NCBI RefSeq assembly: GCF_900177275.1
Contig: NZ_FXAG01000010.1
Coordinates: 62,001-126,000 of the forward strand
Origin: Pseudogulbenkiania subflava DSM 22618
GTDB taxonomy: Bacteria > Pseudomonadota > Gammaproteobacteria > Burkholderiales > Chromobacteriaceae
Reading direction: 5' to 3'
DNA length: 64,000 nt
The first letter of the stretch is position 1; the number at the start of each line of letters is the position of its first letter. Position numbers and translations under genes: made by a program. The notes under the pieces are model-generated. The model saw nothing but the letters and a program-made list of their open reading frames with translations, had not been told where the DNA came from and ran no database searches. Below, piece by piece: positions 8,451 to 17,857 of this stretch.

Positions 8451-9746
8451 ATGACCCAGACCCATGTCGCCCGCCGCCAGCGCCTGATGAGCCAGATCGG
8501 GGAGGGGATGGCGATCCTGCCCACCGCGCCCGAAGCCATCCGCAACGCGGATACCCATTACCCATACCGGCCCGACAGCCATTTCCTCTATCTCTCCGGT
8601 TTTGCCGAGCCGGGCGCCGTGCTGGTGCTCGATGCCTGCGCCGGCAAGTCCATCCTGTTCTGCCGTGAAAAGAACCTGGAGCGGGAAATCTGGGACGGTT
8701 TCCGTCACGGTCCGGAGGGGGCGAAGGAACAGTTCGGCTTCGACGAGGCCTACCCTGTTTCCGAACTCGATCAGCGACTGCCGGACCTGCTCTCGGGGCA
8801 GCTGCAATTATGGTGGAACGTTGGCCGAAGCCCGGCGTTCGACCAGCAGGTAGCGGGCTGGCTCAATGCCGTGCGCGCCCGCTTCCGCACCGGGGAACAG
8901 GCTCCCCCGCGTTTCGGCGACCTGCTGGTGCCGCTCGACGAAATGCGCATGATCAAAGACCCTGGCGAGATTGCCACGCTGCGCCGCGCCGGACAGATTT
9001 CGGCTGAGGCGCACGTGCGCGCCATGCAGTTCACCCGCCCCGGACGCTACGAATACCAGGTCGAAGCCGAACTGCTGCACACCTTCGTCAGCCACGGCGC
9101 GCGCTTTCCTGCCTACGAGAGCATCGTCGCCGGCGGCGCCAATGCCTGCACGCTGCATTACGTCGGCAACGACGGCCGGCTCAACGATGGCGAGCTGCTG
9201 CTGATCGACGCCGGTTGCGAGCTGAACGGCTATGCCGCGGACATCACCCGAACTTTCCCGGTCAACGGCCGCTTCAGCGGCCCGCAGCGCGATTTGTACG
9301 AAGTGGTGCTGGCCGCCGAGCTGGCGGGCATCGACGCGGTCAAGCCCGGCGCGGTGTGGACGGCCCCCGGCGACGCCGCGTTGCAGGTGCTGGTACGCGG
9401 CATGCTCGACCTGAAGCTGCTGCAAGGCACGCTGGATGGTGTGATCGAATCCGGCGCCTACCGCCAGTTCTACATGCACAGCATCGGCCATATGATCGGA
9501 CTCGACGTGCACGATGTCGGCCAGCGCAAGCAGGGCGGCGAGTGGCGGAGCTACCAGCCGGGCATGTGCACCACCATCGAGCCGGGTCTCTACATCCGTC
9601 CGGCCGACAATGTGCCGGCGGCGTTCCACAATATCGGCATCCGCATCGAGGATGACGTGCTGGTGACCGAAACCGGCCGCGAGGTGTACACCGCGGCGGT
9701 GCCCAAGGGCGTGCAGGAAATCGAGGACCTGATGCGCGCGCAATGA
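8451..9746 (+). CDS. pepP: Xaa-Pro aminopeptidase P
   Basis: 431 residues: N-terminal creatinase/AMP_N domain (ILPTAPEAIRNADTHYPYRPDSHFLYLSGF) and a pita-bread M24 domain. The five dinuclear metal ligands are present: Asp in LLIDAGCE and Asp in ADITRTFP (about residues 253 and 264), His in the HSIGHMIGLDVHD block (about 350), Glu in TIEPGLY (about 377) and Glu in IRIEDD (about 399). It cleaves N-terminal residues preceding proline in the cytoplasm. ATG 8451 is preceded by GGGGAGAAAG. pepP next to ubiH is a common proteobacterial arrangement. It carries a GTTGGCCGAAG copy in a non-LAE frame. Confidence 0.95.
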   Translation: MTQTHVARRQRLMSQIGEGMAILPTAPEAIRNADTHYPYRPDSHFLYLSGFAEPGAVLVLDACAGKSILFCREKNLEREIWDGFRHGPEGAKEQFGFDEAYPVSELDQRLPDLLSGQLQLWWNVGRSPAFDQQVAGWLNAVRARFRTGEQAPPRFGDLLVPLDEMRMIKDPGEIATLRRAGQISAEAHVRAMQFTRPGRYEYQVEAELLHTFVSHGARFPAYESIVAGGANACTLHYVGNDGRLNDGELLLIDAGCELNGYAADITRTFPVNGRFSGPQRDLYEVVLAAELAGIDAVKPGAVWTAPGDAALQVLVRGMLDLKLLQGTLDGVIESGAYRQFYMHSIGHMIGLDVHDVGQRKQGGEWRSYQPGMCTTIEPGLYIRPADNVPAAFHNIGIRIEDDVLVTETGREVYTAAVPKGVQEIEDLMRAQ

Positions 9747-9788
9747 GCTGCGGCATCGGCAGAAAGACTCTGGTGAAGCAACGAAGCT

Positions 9789-10949
9789 ATGACAGTAAAT
9801 CCTGAACACGCCGATATCGTGATCGTCGGTGGCGGCCCGGTCGGCGCCCTGGCTGCCCTGCGCTTTGCCTGCGCCGGGCGGCGCGTGCTGCTGGTGGAGG
9901 CGCGCGCCAAGGAGGCGCCGATCCGCGACGCGCGCGCGCTGGCGCTGTCCTGGGCCAGCCGCCAGATGCTGCGTGACGCCGGCGGTTGGCCGGACGAACT
10001 GGCCGCTACGGCGATCGACACCGTGCACGTGTCGCAGCAGGGCAGCTGCGGCCGTACCGTGCTCGACCGCGCCGACCTGGCGCTGCCGCACCTGGGGGTG
10101 GTGGTCGACTATCCGGTGCTGACTGCATCGCTCAATGCCGCGTTGGAGCGTGCCGGGGTCATGGTGTTGTGGCAGAGCCGGGTGGAGTCGGTGAAATCCC
10201 TGCCGCATTACGCACGATTGATCGTGACCACCCCCGAGGGGCCGGGCATGCTGACCGCGCGGCTGGTGGTGCTGGCCGAAGGGGGCGAGCTCGCCGGGAC
10301 CCTGCCCGGCGTCAAGCGTCTGAGCCACGATTACCGCCAATGCGCGGTACTGGCGCCGATCACCACCGAACGGCCGCCGCAGGGCGTGGCCTACGAGCGT
10401 TTTGCCGCGCAAGGCCCGCTGGCGCTGCTGCCGCACGGCGACGGTTTCATGCTGGTGTGGACGCGCAGCGCCGACGACGCCGTCCGATTGCGTGATAGCG
10501 ACGACAGCGTGCTGATCGCCGAGTTGCAGCAGGCCTTCGGCGAACGCCAGGGGCGGATTCTCACGGCGGGACCGCGCGCGGTGTTCCCGCTTGCGCTCAA
10601 GCAGGCCAACCGGCTGGTCAGCGGGCGCGTGGCGCTGATCGGCAACGCCGCTCAGACCATGCATCCGGTAGCGGCGCAGGGGCTCAATCTGGGGCTGCGC
10701 GACGCGGCCGGCCTTGCCGACGCCTTGGAGGGGGTGGCCGATCCGGGCGACGCCCGGGCCCTTGCCGTCTTCGCCGGCGCGCGCAAGCTCGACAGCCACG
10801 CCGTGGTTGGCTTCACCCATGGACTGATCCGCCTGTTCGACGGCCATTCGCCGCTGGTCAAAACCGTGCGCGGCGCCGGCATGATGGCACTCGACGTGCT
10901 GCCACCGCTGCGCCGCGCCTTTGCCGGTCACCTGGTATTCGGTGTGTGA
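9789..10949 (+). CDS. ubiH: UbiH, 2-octaprenyl-6-methoxyphenol hydroxylase
   Basis: 386 residues of class A flavin monooxygenase: FAD Rossmann motif IVGGGPVGALAALR (about residues 11-25), the DARALALSWAS region, and the second FAD motif in the UbiH-specific form IGNAAQTMHPVAAQGLNLGLRDAAGL (near residues 280-305, split by a variable base). The GNAAQ form rather than GDAAH distinguishes UbiH from its paralogues. It hydroxylates the ubiquinone ring. It follows pepP by 42 bp and precedes a paralogous hydroxylase. Confidence 0.92.
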   Translation: MTVNPEHADIVIVGGGPVGALAALRFACAGRRVLLVEARAKEAPIRDARALALSWASRQMLRDAGGWPDELAATAIDTVHVSQQGSCGRTVLDRADLALPHLGVVVDYPVLTASLNAALERAGVMVLWQSRVESVKSLPHYARLIVTTPEGPGMLTARLVVLAEGGELAGTLPGVKRLSHDYRQCAVLAPITTERPPQGVAYERFAAQGPLALLPHGDGFMLVWTRSADDAVRLRDSDDSVLIAELQQAFGERQGRILTAGPRAVFPLALKQANRLVSGRVALIGNAAQTMHPVAAQGLNLGLRDAAGLADALEGVADPGDARALAVFAGARKLDSHAVVGFTHGLIRLFDGHSPLVKTVRGAGMMALDVLPPLRRAFAGHLVFGV

Positions 10950-10970
10950 GGACTGGTGAATGAATCGGCG

Positions 10971-11050
10971 GCGCGCCCCCTTCCCCGTCCTGTGATGCTC
11001 GCCGTACCACGTGTACGGCGGCGCTTCTCGAACGGGCCGCGTGGCGCGGC
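10971..11050. repeat. Second-family GTAC-core palindrome, copy 1
   Basis: An 80-bp GC-rich inverted repeat between the two hydroxylase genes. The core GATGCTCGCCGTACCAC is followed by GTGTACGGCGGCGCTTCTCG, giving an apical CCGTAC-CACGT-GTACGG hairpin. A near-identical copy lies at 30251-30330. The trailing ACGATTTCTTTCAC (about 11076) is shared with palindromic copy C near rmlC. Confidence 0.75.
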
Positions 11051-11122
11051 GATGATCGCAGGGAATCCTCGCGGGACGATTTCTTTCACCCGCACCGTGA
11101 GGTCTAAAGGACTCGCTAAGTA

Positions 11123-12283
11123 ATGAATACGAGACAAAACGATTTCGACGTCATCGTGGTCGGCGGCGGTCTGGTCGGGGCCAGCCTGGCGCTGGCACTG
11201 GCCGAGGCCGGCCGGCGCGTGGCCTTGCTGGAAGGGCAGGCCGCCCGTTTCGACGACCTGTACCAGGGCTGGGATGCGCGGGTCTACGCCGTCAGCCCGG
11301 CCAACCGCCGCTTTCTGGAAAGCCTGGGGGCGTGGCCCGGCATGGAGCGCATCGGCACCATCGCCAGCATGGACGTGCGCGGCGACCGCGGCGGCCGTAT
11401 CGAGTTTGCCGCCAGCGACGCCAATGCCGAGGCGCTGGCCTGGATCGCCGAGAACCGCTGGATGCTGGCGGCGCTGTGGCGGCGGCTGGAGCATTGCGAC
11501 ATCACCTTGCTGACCGGGGTACGCCCGAGCGCGCTCTCCACCTCGGCGCGTCAGGCTTGCCTGACGCTCGACGACGGCCGCGAGCTGACCGCGGCGCTGC
11601 TGGTCGGCGCCGACGGGGCCAACTCCTGGGTGCGCGGCCAGCTCGGCCTGGAGGCCAGCGTCAAGCCCTACGGCCAGTCCGGCGTGGTGGCCAATTTCGA
11701 CTGTGAACGGCCGCACGGCAACGTGGCGCGGCAGTGGTTCCTCGGCGACGGCATCCTGGCATGGTTGCCGATGGCCGGCCAGCGCATGTCGATGGTGTGG
11801 TCGACGCCGGAACCGGAATCTTTGTTGGAACTCGATGCCGAAACCCTGGCCGAAACCGTGGCTGCCACGGGTGACTACGCCTTGGGCGGTTTGAGCGTGA
11901 TCACTCCGGCGGCGGCCTTTCCATTGCGCTTGATTCGCCCGCAAAGTACTGTGAAAGAGCGGGTGGCACTGGTGGGCGACGCGGCGCATACGGTGCATCC
12001 GTTGGCCGGACAGGGGGTCAACCTGGGGTTCCAGGATGCGGCCACGCTGGCGGCGTTGCTGCAGGATCATCGCGATCCGGGCGACTGGTTGTTGCTGCGG
12101 CGCTTCGCACGGCAGCGCAAGGAGGCGGTAGTGACGATGCAGACCACCTGCGATGCGCTGTTCGCGCTGTTCCATCAGCACCAGCTGCCGGGCTTGCCGT
12201 GGCTGCGCAACGCCGGGCTTAGCCTGACCAACCGACTGACCCCGCTGAAGCGGCAATTCGCCCGCCATGCCATCGGTTTCTGA
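11123..12283 (+). CDS. UbiH/UbiF/UbiI-family FAD-dependent ubiquinone hydroxylase
   Basis: 386 residues, the same fold as ubiH. N-terminal VIVVGGGLVGASLALALAEAGRR FAD motif split over residues 10-32, and the second FAD motif as VGDAAHTVHPLAGQGVNLG, the GDAAH form found in UbiF, UbiI and UbiM. It should hydroxylate C5 or C6 of the ubiquinone ring; which position cannot be told from motifs. The start ATG 11123 follows a weak AAGGACTC leader. A palindromic element separates it from ubiH, so they may be transcribed separately. dsbC begins 17 bp after its stop. Confidence 0.88.
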   Translation: MNTRQNDFDVIVVGGGLVGASLALALAEAGRRVALLEGQAARFDDLYQGWDARVYAVSPANRRFLESLGAWPGMERIGTIASMDVRGDRGGRIEFAASDANAEALAWIAENRWMLAALWRRLEHCDITLLTGVRPSALSTSARQACLTLDDGRELTAALLVGADGANSWVRGQLGLEASVKPYGQSGVVANFDCERPHGNVARQWFLGDGILAWLPMAGQRMSMVWSTPEPESLLELDAETLAETVAATGDYALGGLSVITPAAAFPLRLIRPQSTVKERVALVGDAAHTVHPLAGQGVNLGFQDAATLAALLQDHRDPGDWLLLRRFARQRKEAVVTMQTTCDALFALFHQHQLPGLPWLRNAGLSLTNRLTPLKRQFARHAIGF

Positions 12284-12299
12284 ACAAGGAAAATTACGC

Positions 12300-13034
12300 A
12301 TGAATGCAACCCTGAAAAAACTGGCGCTGGCAGCACTGCTGCTGTCGTCGGCTGCCTGCGTAGCCAAGGCCTCCGATCCGGACGTGGCCGAGGTGAAGAA
12401 GGCTTTCGCTACCCGCTTTCCGGACCGCAAGGTGGAAAGCGTCAGCCCGACGCCGGTAAGCGGTATCTACGAGGTGGTGCTGCCGGGCCGTCAGATCGTC
12501 TACGTCGACGCCGGCGTCAAGCACCTCTTCGTCGGCGATCTGATCGACGCGGAAAAGCGCGAGAGCCTGACCGAGAAGCGCGTGGCCGAACTCTCCAAGG
12601 TGGCGTGGAAGGATTTGCCGCTGGCGGCGGCGATGAAAGAAGTGCGCGGCAGCGGCGCGCGCAAGGTGGCGATTTTCTCCGACCCGGATTGTCCGTTCTG
12701 CAAGAAACTGGAGCGCGAAACGCTGAAGGACGTGAACAATGTCACCATTTACACCTTCCTCTACCCGCTGACCCAGCTGCACCCCGACGCCATGCGCAAG
12801 TCGCGTCAGATCTGGTGCAGCAAGGACCGCGTTGGCAGCTGGACCGCGCACATGCGTCAAGGGACCGAGTTGAGCGGTCCGGATAACTGCGATACCAGCG
12901 CGCTGGAACAGAACCAGGCGCTGGGGGCGAAGCTTGGCATCAACGGTACGCCCACCATGGTGTTCGGCAATGGCCGCATGGTATCCGGAGCGATTCCCTC
13001 GGCCGAATTCGAGAAATACCTGAGCGCCCAGTAA
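12300..13034 (+). CDS. dsbC: DsbC-type periplasmic disulfide isomerase
   Basis: 244 residues: signal peptide (about 1-22, ALAALLLSSAACVAKA), N-terminal DsbC/G dimerisation domain (about 25-80, with VYVDAGVKHLFVGDLID), linker, and a thioredoxin-fold domain with CPFC at residues 131-134 and the cis-proline segment NGTPTMVFGNGR. It shuffles wrong disulfides in the periplasm. A second Cys pair (IWCSKD and DNCDTS) matches the structural disulfide of DsbC. It has an AAGGAAA leader and is likely co-transcribed with the upstream hydroxylase. Confidence 0.93.
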   Translation: MNATLKKLALAALLLSSAACVAKASDPDVAEVKKAFATRFPDRKVESVSPTPVSGIYEVVLPGRQIVYVDAGVKHLFVGDLIDAEKRESLTEKRVAELSKVAWKDLPLAAAMKEVRGSGARKVAIFSDPDCPFCKKLERETLKDVNNVTIYTFLYPLTQLHPDAMRKSRQIWCSKDRVGSWTAHMRQGTELSGPDNCDTSALEQNQALGAKLGINGTPTMVFGNGRMVSGAIPSAEFEKYLSAQ

Positions 13035-13041
13035 CCCCTCC

Positions 13042-13725
13042 ATGTGCTCGGCAGCGGGGCGCGGTTTCGACGCGGACAGGAGGCTGGCTTGCTGGTATCG
13101 GCACCTGTCCATCGGCGAGCGGCTGGCGCTGGCGCTGAGCTTGTCGCTGGGCTTGCACGCCAGTGCCATGCTGCTGCCGGGTTCTCCGCCCAGGGCCGCG
13201 TCGGGGCCGGGCATGCTCAGCGTGATGCTGCAACCCTCCCGGGGGGGCGGCCAGGATCACCCCGCGCGCGCTGCCGTTCCCCCCTTGCTGCCCGCGAGTG
13301 AGGCGCTTGATCCTGTTTTGCCTCCGATCCGCGAGGAGGCATCCTCGTCGGCGGCCAGCACACCGCAGGCCATGCCTGCGGAAACATCCGTTCCGGTTGC
13401 GGCGATACAGGCTACCGAGCCGACCGGGGGCGACGAGGAGGGTTATTTCCCCGCTGCGGCGCTCGATGTGCTGGCGGTGCCGCTGCAGCCGATCGAGCTT
13501 GCCTTGCCGCCGCAGGCCCCCGCCGGCGAGTTGCGCGTGATGCTGAGGGTCTACATCAATGAACGAGGCGGTGTCGACGCCGTGGTAGCCGAGCAGCCCG
13601 ACTCCTCCGGGGTTCTCGAGCACGAGGCCCGCCGTGTCTTCCTCTCGGCCCGCTTCGCCCCGGCGCGCCGGCACGGGGTGGCGGTAAAGAGCTACAAGCG
13701 CATCGAGGTGCGCATGCAAAATTAA
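13042..13725 (+). CDS. TonB-family C-terminal domain protein
   Basis: 227 residues: a short cytoplasmic N-terminus, one membrane anchor (about 24-45, LALALSLSLGLHASAMLLPG), a Pro/Ala/Glu-rich linker, and a C-terminal TonB-like domain (about 145-225) with ELRVMLRVYINERGGVDAV and FLSARFAPARRHGVAVKS. TonB proteins couple the ExbBD motor to outer-membrane receptors. No exbB or exbD lies nearby, so the partner is unknown. The start lies 7 bp after dsbC; other in-frame starts are possible. Confidence 0.75.
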   Translation: MCSAAGRGFDADRRLACWYRHLSIGERLALALSLSLGLHASAMLLPGSPPRAASGPGMLSVMLQPSRGGGQDHPARAAVPPLLPASEALDPVLPPIREEASSSAASTPQAMPAETSVPVAAIQATEPTGGDEEGYFPAAALDVLAVPLQPIELALPPQAPAGELRVMLRVYINERGGVDAVVAEQPDSSGVLEHEARRVFLSARFAPARRHGVAVKSYKRIEVRMQN

Positions 13726-13826
13726 AACGATTGTTTTATTTGTGCTAGAGTAAGGCTCGACTGAGCTGGGCAACCGGCATCCACGCGCAACGGGAGGCAG
13801 GCTCCCAATCACTCAGAGGAATGAAC

Positions 13827-14087
13827 ATGTCAGATCTGCAAACGTTGTTCGCCCAGGCCCAGGCCGATGTGAAAACCCTGGCCGAGCGGCCGGACAACCA
13901 GACCCTGCTGCAACTCTATTCGCTGTTCAAGCAGGCGACCGAAGGCGATGTCCAGGGCGAGCGGCCGGGCATGATGGATTTCATCAACCGCGCCAAGTAC
14001 GATGCCTGGGACAAGATCAAGGGCATGAGCGCCGAACAGGCAATGCAGGGTTACGTGGACGTGGTCAACAAGCTGATGAACGAGTAG
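13827..14087 (+). CDS. Acyl-CoA-binding protein
   Basis: 86 residues of the ACBP fold: LYSLFKQATEGDVQGERP followed by KYDAWDKIKGMSAEQAMQGYVDVV, with the ligand-contacting Tyr/Lys residues (LLQLYSLFKQAT, NRAKYDAW). ACBPs bind long-chain acyl-CoA in the cytoplasm. AGAGGA at 13815-13820 abuts ATG 13821 but is 6 bp from ATG 13827, so I take 13827. The AT-rich stretch 13727-13760 likely holds its own promoter. A strong terminator follows. Confidence 0.92.
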   Translation: MSDLQTLFAQAQADVKTLAERPDNQTLLQLYSLFKQATEGDVQGERPGMMDFINRAKYDAWDKIKGMSAEQAMQGYVDVVNKLMNE

Positions 14088-14137
14088 TCGCCACGTTATT
14101 GCGATGGCACGGCCCGGGCCGATCGGAGCCATGAACG

Positions 14138-14163
14138 ACCGGTGGCAACCCCACCGGTTTTTT
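14138..14163 (+). terminator. Rho-independent terminator of the acyl-CoA-binding protein gene
   Basis: ACCGGTGG (from 14138), short loop, CCACCGGT (14151-14158), then a run of six T. It is a clear intrinsic terminator and separates the ACBP gene from rmlBDAC. Confidence 0.88.
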
Positions 14164-14256
14164 CGTGCCCTCGTGCCAGAACGGCTAGAATAGCCGGCTG
14201 GAATGATACGGTGCGCTGTCAAGGCGGCGTGCTGCACGAGAGGGGGAGAAGAAGCG

Positions 14257-15318
14257 ATGATTCTGGTGACGGGTGGGGCCGGCTTCATCGGGGCCAATTT
14301 TGTCAGGCTGTGGCTGGAGCAGCGTGATGAGCCGGTGTTGGTGCTCGACAAGCTGACCTATTCCGGCAACGCCGCCAACTTGCAGCCTTACCTCGAGGAG
14401 GGCCGGGTCGAGCTGGTGCGCGGTGATATCGGCGATGCGGCGCTGCTGGAGCGGCTGCTGGCGGAACACCGCCCGCGCGCCATCCTCAACTTTGCCGCCG
14501 AAAGCCACGTCGACCGCTCGATCCATGGTCCGGCGGTGTTCGTCGAAACGAATATCGACGGCACCTTCCGCCTGTTGCAGGCGGCCACCGCCTACTGGTC
14601 GGGATTGCCCGCCGGGGACCGGGCGGCGTTCCGTTTTCTGCACGTTTCCACCGACGAAGTGTTCGGTTCGCTGGGGGAGCGCGATGCGCCGTTCTGCGAG
14701 ACGACGCCGTACGCCCCGAACAGCCCCTACGCCGCATCCAAGGCGGCCTCGGATCACCTGGTGCGCGCCTGGCACCATACCTACGGCCTGCCGGTGCTGA
14801 CCGGCAACTGCTCGAACAATTACGGGCCGTATCAGTTTCCGGAAAAACTGATCCCGCTGATGATAGACCGCGCACTCGACGGCCAGCCCTTGCCGGTGTA
14901 CGGCGACGGTCGACAGATTCGCGACTGGCTCTACGTCGAGGACCACTGCCGTGCGCTTATGGCCGTCCTCGAACGCGGTCGGCCGGGCGAGGTGTACGCC
15001 ATTGGCGGGGCCTGCGAGAAGACCAACCTGGAGGCGGTCGACACGCTGTGCGCCACGCTCGATGCCTGTCGCCCGCGCGCCGACGGGGTATCTTACCGGC
15101 AGCAGATCGCCTTCGTCGCCGACCGCCCCGGACACGACCGACGCTACGCCATCGATGCGGGCAAGATGCGCCGCGAACTGGGCTGGGAGCCACGCGAGAC
15201 CTTCGCCAGCGGGATCGAGCGCACTGTCGCCTGGTATCTGGCTAACCCGGAGTGGGTGGCGGCGGTGAAAAGTGGGGCATATCGCGACTGGATCGACATG
15301 CACTACGGAGCTGCCTGA
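14257..15318 (+). CDS. rmlB: dTDP-glucose 4,6-dehydratase RmlB
   Basis: 353 residues of the extended short-chain dehydrogenase family: NAD motif TGGAGFIG (about 5-12), ESHVDRSI, the catalytic STDEVFGS block, the YAASKAASD catalytic Tyr/Lys (Tyr about 158), and NNYGPYQFPEKLIP. It makes dTDP-4-keto-6-deoxyglucose, the second step to dTDP-L-rhamnose. It is the first gene of rmlBDAC. ATG 14257 is chosen over in-frame 14203 because the Rossmann fold starts at once after it and GGGGAGAAGAAG precedes it. Confidence 0.97.
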   Translation: MILVTGGAGFIGANFVRLWLEQRDEPVLVLDKLTYSGNAANLQPYLEEGRVELVRGDIGDAALLERLLAEHRPRAILNFAAESHVDRSIHGPAVFVETNIDGTFRLLQAATAYWSGLPAGDRAAFRFLHVSTDEVFGSLGERDAPFCETTPYAPNSPYAASKAASDHLVRAWHHTYGLPVLTGNCSNNYGPYQFPEKLIPLMIDRALDGQPLPVYGDGRQIRDWLYVEDHCRALMAVLERGRPGEVYAIGGACEKTNLEAVDTLCATLDACRPRADGVSYRQQIAFVADRPGHDRRYAIDAGKMRRELGWEPRETFASGIERTVAWYLANPEWVAAVKSGAYRDWIDMHYGAA

Positions 15319-16211
15319 TGCGTATCCTGTTGACCGGCGGCAGCGGCCAGCTGGGTTTCGAACTGCGTCGCAGCCTGGCGCTCTACGGCAAGCTATGGGC
15401 GCCAGGGCGTGAGGTTCTGGATTTGTCGAGGCCGGAGCTGCTGATGCAGCCGGTGCTCGAGTTTGCCCCCGACCTGATCGTCAACGCCGCCGCCTACACC
15501 GCGGTCGACCGCGCCGAGGCCGAGCCGGAGCTGGCGGAGCGGGTGAATGCCGAGGCGCCGGCCGAGCTTGCGCGCCTGGCCGAACGACTGGGTGCCACGC
15601 TGCTGCATTTTTCCACCGATTACGTGTTCGACGGTACGGGGACGGCGCCCTACCGGGAGAGCGATGTCACCAGGCCCTTGAGTGTGTATGGCCGTACCAA
15701 GCGCGATGGCGAGCTGGCGGTGATGAACGATTGTTCGCGTCACTACGTGCTGCGTACCAGTTGGGTCTACGGCAGCGTCGGCGGCAACTTCGTCAAGACC
15801 ATCCTGCGTCTGGCCGCCCAGCGTGACACGCTGAATGTGGTGCACGACCAGGTCGGGGCGCCGACCTCGGCGATGCTGATCGCCGACGTCAGCGCGCAAC
15901 TGGTGGCGCGGCTGCGCGAGGGGCGGGTGTTGCCCTACGGCCTCTATCATCTGGCGGCCGCGGGCGAGACCTCGTGGCACGGCTTCGCCCGCGAGATCGT
16001 CGGGCTGGTTCAGGATGTCGGGGGAGGGTTGGTGCTGAGGCCGGAAGCGATTCAGGCCATTCCTGCCGTAGACTATCCGGCGGCGGCCGCGCGCCCGGCC
16101 AATTCCCGGCTCGACACGCACAAGCTGCGCGCCGCCCTGGGCATCGTACTGCCCGACTGGCGGCATCATCTGCAGCTGGTGCTGCAGCAGCTTGCCATCC
16201 AGAAGGGGTAA
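15318..16211 (+). CDS. rmlD: dTDP-4-dehydrorhamnose reductase RmlD
   Basis: 297 residues: [19 protein letters not shown] motif at the start, [22 protein letters not shown], and the YGRTKRDGE Tyr/Lys catalytic pair. It catalyses the last step to dTDP-L-rhamnose. The ATG overlaps the rmlB stop by one base (TGATG). The C-terminal substrate domain is complete. Confidence 0.96.
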   Translation: MRILLTGGSGQLGFELRRSLALYGKLWAPGREVLDLSRPELLMQPVLEFAPDLIVNAAAYTAVDRAEAEPELAERVNAEAPAELARLAERLGATLLHFSTDYVFDGTGTAPYRESDVTRPLSVYGRTKRDGELAVMNDCSRHYVLRTSWVYGSVGGNFVKTILRLAAQRDTLNVVHDQVGAPTSAMLIADVSAQLVARLREGRVLPYGLYHLAAAGETSWHGFAREIVGLVQDVGGGLVLRPEAIQAIPAVDYPAAAARPANSRLDTHKLRAALGIVLPDWRHHLQLVLQQLAIQKG

Positions 16212-16216
16212 TTCTC

Positions 16217-17101
16217 ATGGCTCAACGCAAGGGCATCATTCTTGCCGGGGGCTCCGGCTCCCGGCTCTATCCGGTCACCCTCGGCGTCTCCAAGCAGCTG
16301 CTGCCGGTGTTCGACAAGCCGATGATCTACTACCCGCTCAGCACCCTGATGCTGGCGGGCATCCGCGACGTGCTGATCATCTCGACGCCGCAGGATACGC
16401 CGCGTTTCCAGCAGCTCTTGGGGGATGGCAGCCAGTGGGGCATGAACCTCGGCTACGCGGTGCAGCCCACGCCGGACGGCATCGCACAGGCTTTTCTGAT
16501 CGGCGAGTCGTTCCTGGCGAGGCAGCCGTCGGCATTGGTGCTGGGGGACAACCTGTTCTTCGGCCACGACCTGGTCGGCAAGATGAAACAGGCGGCGGAG
16601 GGTGCGAGCGGCGCCACGGTGTTCGCCTACCCGGTGCACGACCCGGAGCGCTACGGCGTGGTGGAGTTCGACCAGGCGGGTCATGTCGTCAGCCTGGAAG
16701 AGAAGCCGACGCAGCCGAAGTCGCGCTATGCGGTGACAGGGCTCTATTTCTATGACGGCCAGGTGGTCGACTTCGCGCGCGAGCTGCGTCCGTCGGCCCG
16801 TGGCGAACTGGAAATCACTGACATCAACCGCCGCTATCTCGCGGCAGGGCAGCTGGACGTGCAGGTGATGGGACGGGGCTATGCCTGGCTCGACACCGGC
16901 ACCCACGAATCGCTGCTGGAAGCCAGCCAGTTCATCTCGACGCTGGAGCGGCGCCAGGGGCTGAAGATCGGCAGCCCGGAGGAGGTGGCCTGGCGCAGCG
17001 GCTTCATCGATGATGAGCAGTTGATCCGTCTGGCTCAGCCGATGAAGAAGAACGGCTACGGCCAGTACCTGCTGTCCTTGCTCAACGAACGCATCTTCTG
17101 A
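16217..17101 (+). CDS. rmlA: Glucose-1-phosphate thymidylyltransferase RmlA
   Basis: 294 residues: the nucleotidyltransferase signature [16 protein letters not shown] at the N-terminus, [30 protein letters not shown] with the metal-binding Asp, and [16 protein letters not shown]. It makes dTDP-glucose and is normally feedback-inhibited by dTDP-rhamnose. GGGGTAATTCTC precedes the ATG, which lies 5 bp after rmlD. A palindromic element separates it from rmlC. Confidence 0.97.
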   Translation: MAQRKGIILAGGSGSRLYPVTLGVSKQLLPVFDKPMIYYPLSTLMLAGIRDVLIISTPQDTPRFQQLLGDGSQWGMNLGYAVQPTPDGIAQAFLIGESFLARQPSALVLGDNLFFGHDLVGKMKQAAEGASGATVFAYPVHDPERYGVVEFDQAGHVVSLEEKPTQPKSRYAVTGLYFYDGQVVDFARELRPSARGELEITDINRRYLAAGQLDVQVMGRGYAWLDTGTHESLLEASQFISTLERRQGLKIGSPEEVAWRSGFIDDEQLIRLAQPMKKNGYGQYLLSLLNERIF

Positions 17102-17102
17102 G

Positions 17103-17300
17103 TGTTTGTGAATAAATCTGCTGCGCATCCCTGATCGGGGTTCATACGCACTGCGTGCGAATCTTTCGCTGGGCACATCAACGATGTGCACGCAGAGCTT
17201 CGCTCAGCGATTAGAAATCCTCATGTACTCCGTGTACATTCCGGTTTCTGTGCTGCTCTTTACCCCGCCGAGGGCCGCTCGCAACGATTTCTTTCACACG
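17103..17300. repeat. Intergenic palindromic element, copy C (between rmlA and rmlC)
   Basis: The core matches the other copies: ATCGCTGGGC-like arm, a perfect GCACATC-AAC-GATGTGC hairpin whose CA/TG pairs replace the AA/TT of copies A and B, CGCTCAGCGAT, and ATGTAC-TCCGT-GTACAT. The termini (GTGTTTGTGAATAAATC and GATTTCTTTCACACGC) are a different, weaker inverted pair. It splits the rml operon without a T-run. Confidence 0.85.
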
Positions 17301-17314
17301 CTCTGGGGCAAAAA

Positions 17315-17857
17315 ATGAAAATCATCGAGACCGCGCTCAACGGTCTGCTGCTGCTAGAGCCGGTGGTGTTTGCCGACGAGCGCGGCGAGTTCTGCGAGAC
17401 CTTCAATGCACGCCGCTTTGCCGCGCTGATCGGGCGCGAGGTGAGCTTCGTGCAGGATAACCGTTCGCACTCCCGGCCGAATGTGCTGCGTGGCCTGCAT
17501 TACCAGCACACCCATCCGCAGGGCAAACTGGTGCAGGTGACGCAAGGCGCGGTATGGGACGTGGCGGTGGATTTGCGGCGTGCTTCGCCCTGCTTCGGGC
17601 AGTGGCACGGGGTGACGCTGTCAGCCGAGAACCGGCGCCAGTTGTGGATTCCCGAAGGGTTCGCGCACGGCTTTCTGGCTTTGCAGGACGGCGCCGAGTT
17701 CTGCTACAAGGTCAGTGACTACTGGCATGCCGGGGACGAGTATTGCATCCGCTGGGACGATCCGGCACTGGGGATCGACTGGCCGCTGGCGCAGCCACCT
17801 GTATTGTCGGACAAGGACCGGCAAGGTCTGAATTTCGCCGACGCGCCGATGTTCTGA
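17315..17857 (+). CDS. rmlC: dTDP-4-dehydrorhamnose 3,5-epimerase RmlC
   Basis: 180 residues of the RmlC cupin: F.DERGEFCETFN, SFVQDNRSHS, RGLHYQ with the catalytic His, WDVAVDLRR, and the WIPEGFAHGFLAL block. It epimerises C3 and C5 of the 4-keto sugar. GGGGCA precedes ATG 17315. It is separated from rmlA by palindromic element C, but the orientation and pathway indicate one rmlBDAC unit. Confidence 0.96.
   Translation: MKIIETALNGLLLLEPVVFADERGEFCETFNARRFAALIGREVSFVQDNRSHSRPNVLRGLHYQHTHPQGKLVQVTQGAVWDVAVDLRRASPCFGQWHGVTLSAENRRQLWIPEGFAHGFLALQDGAEFCYKVSDYWHAGDEYCIRWDDPALGIDWPLAQPPVLSDKDRQGLNFADAPMF

Noticed and set aside
8808-10931. 707-residue minus-strand open frame opposite pepP and ubiH
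   Set aside because: His/Arg/Gln-rich, without domains, and exactly antisense to two well-supported genes; a shadow of GC-rich codon bias.
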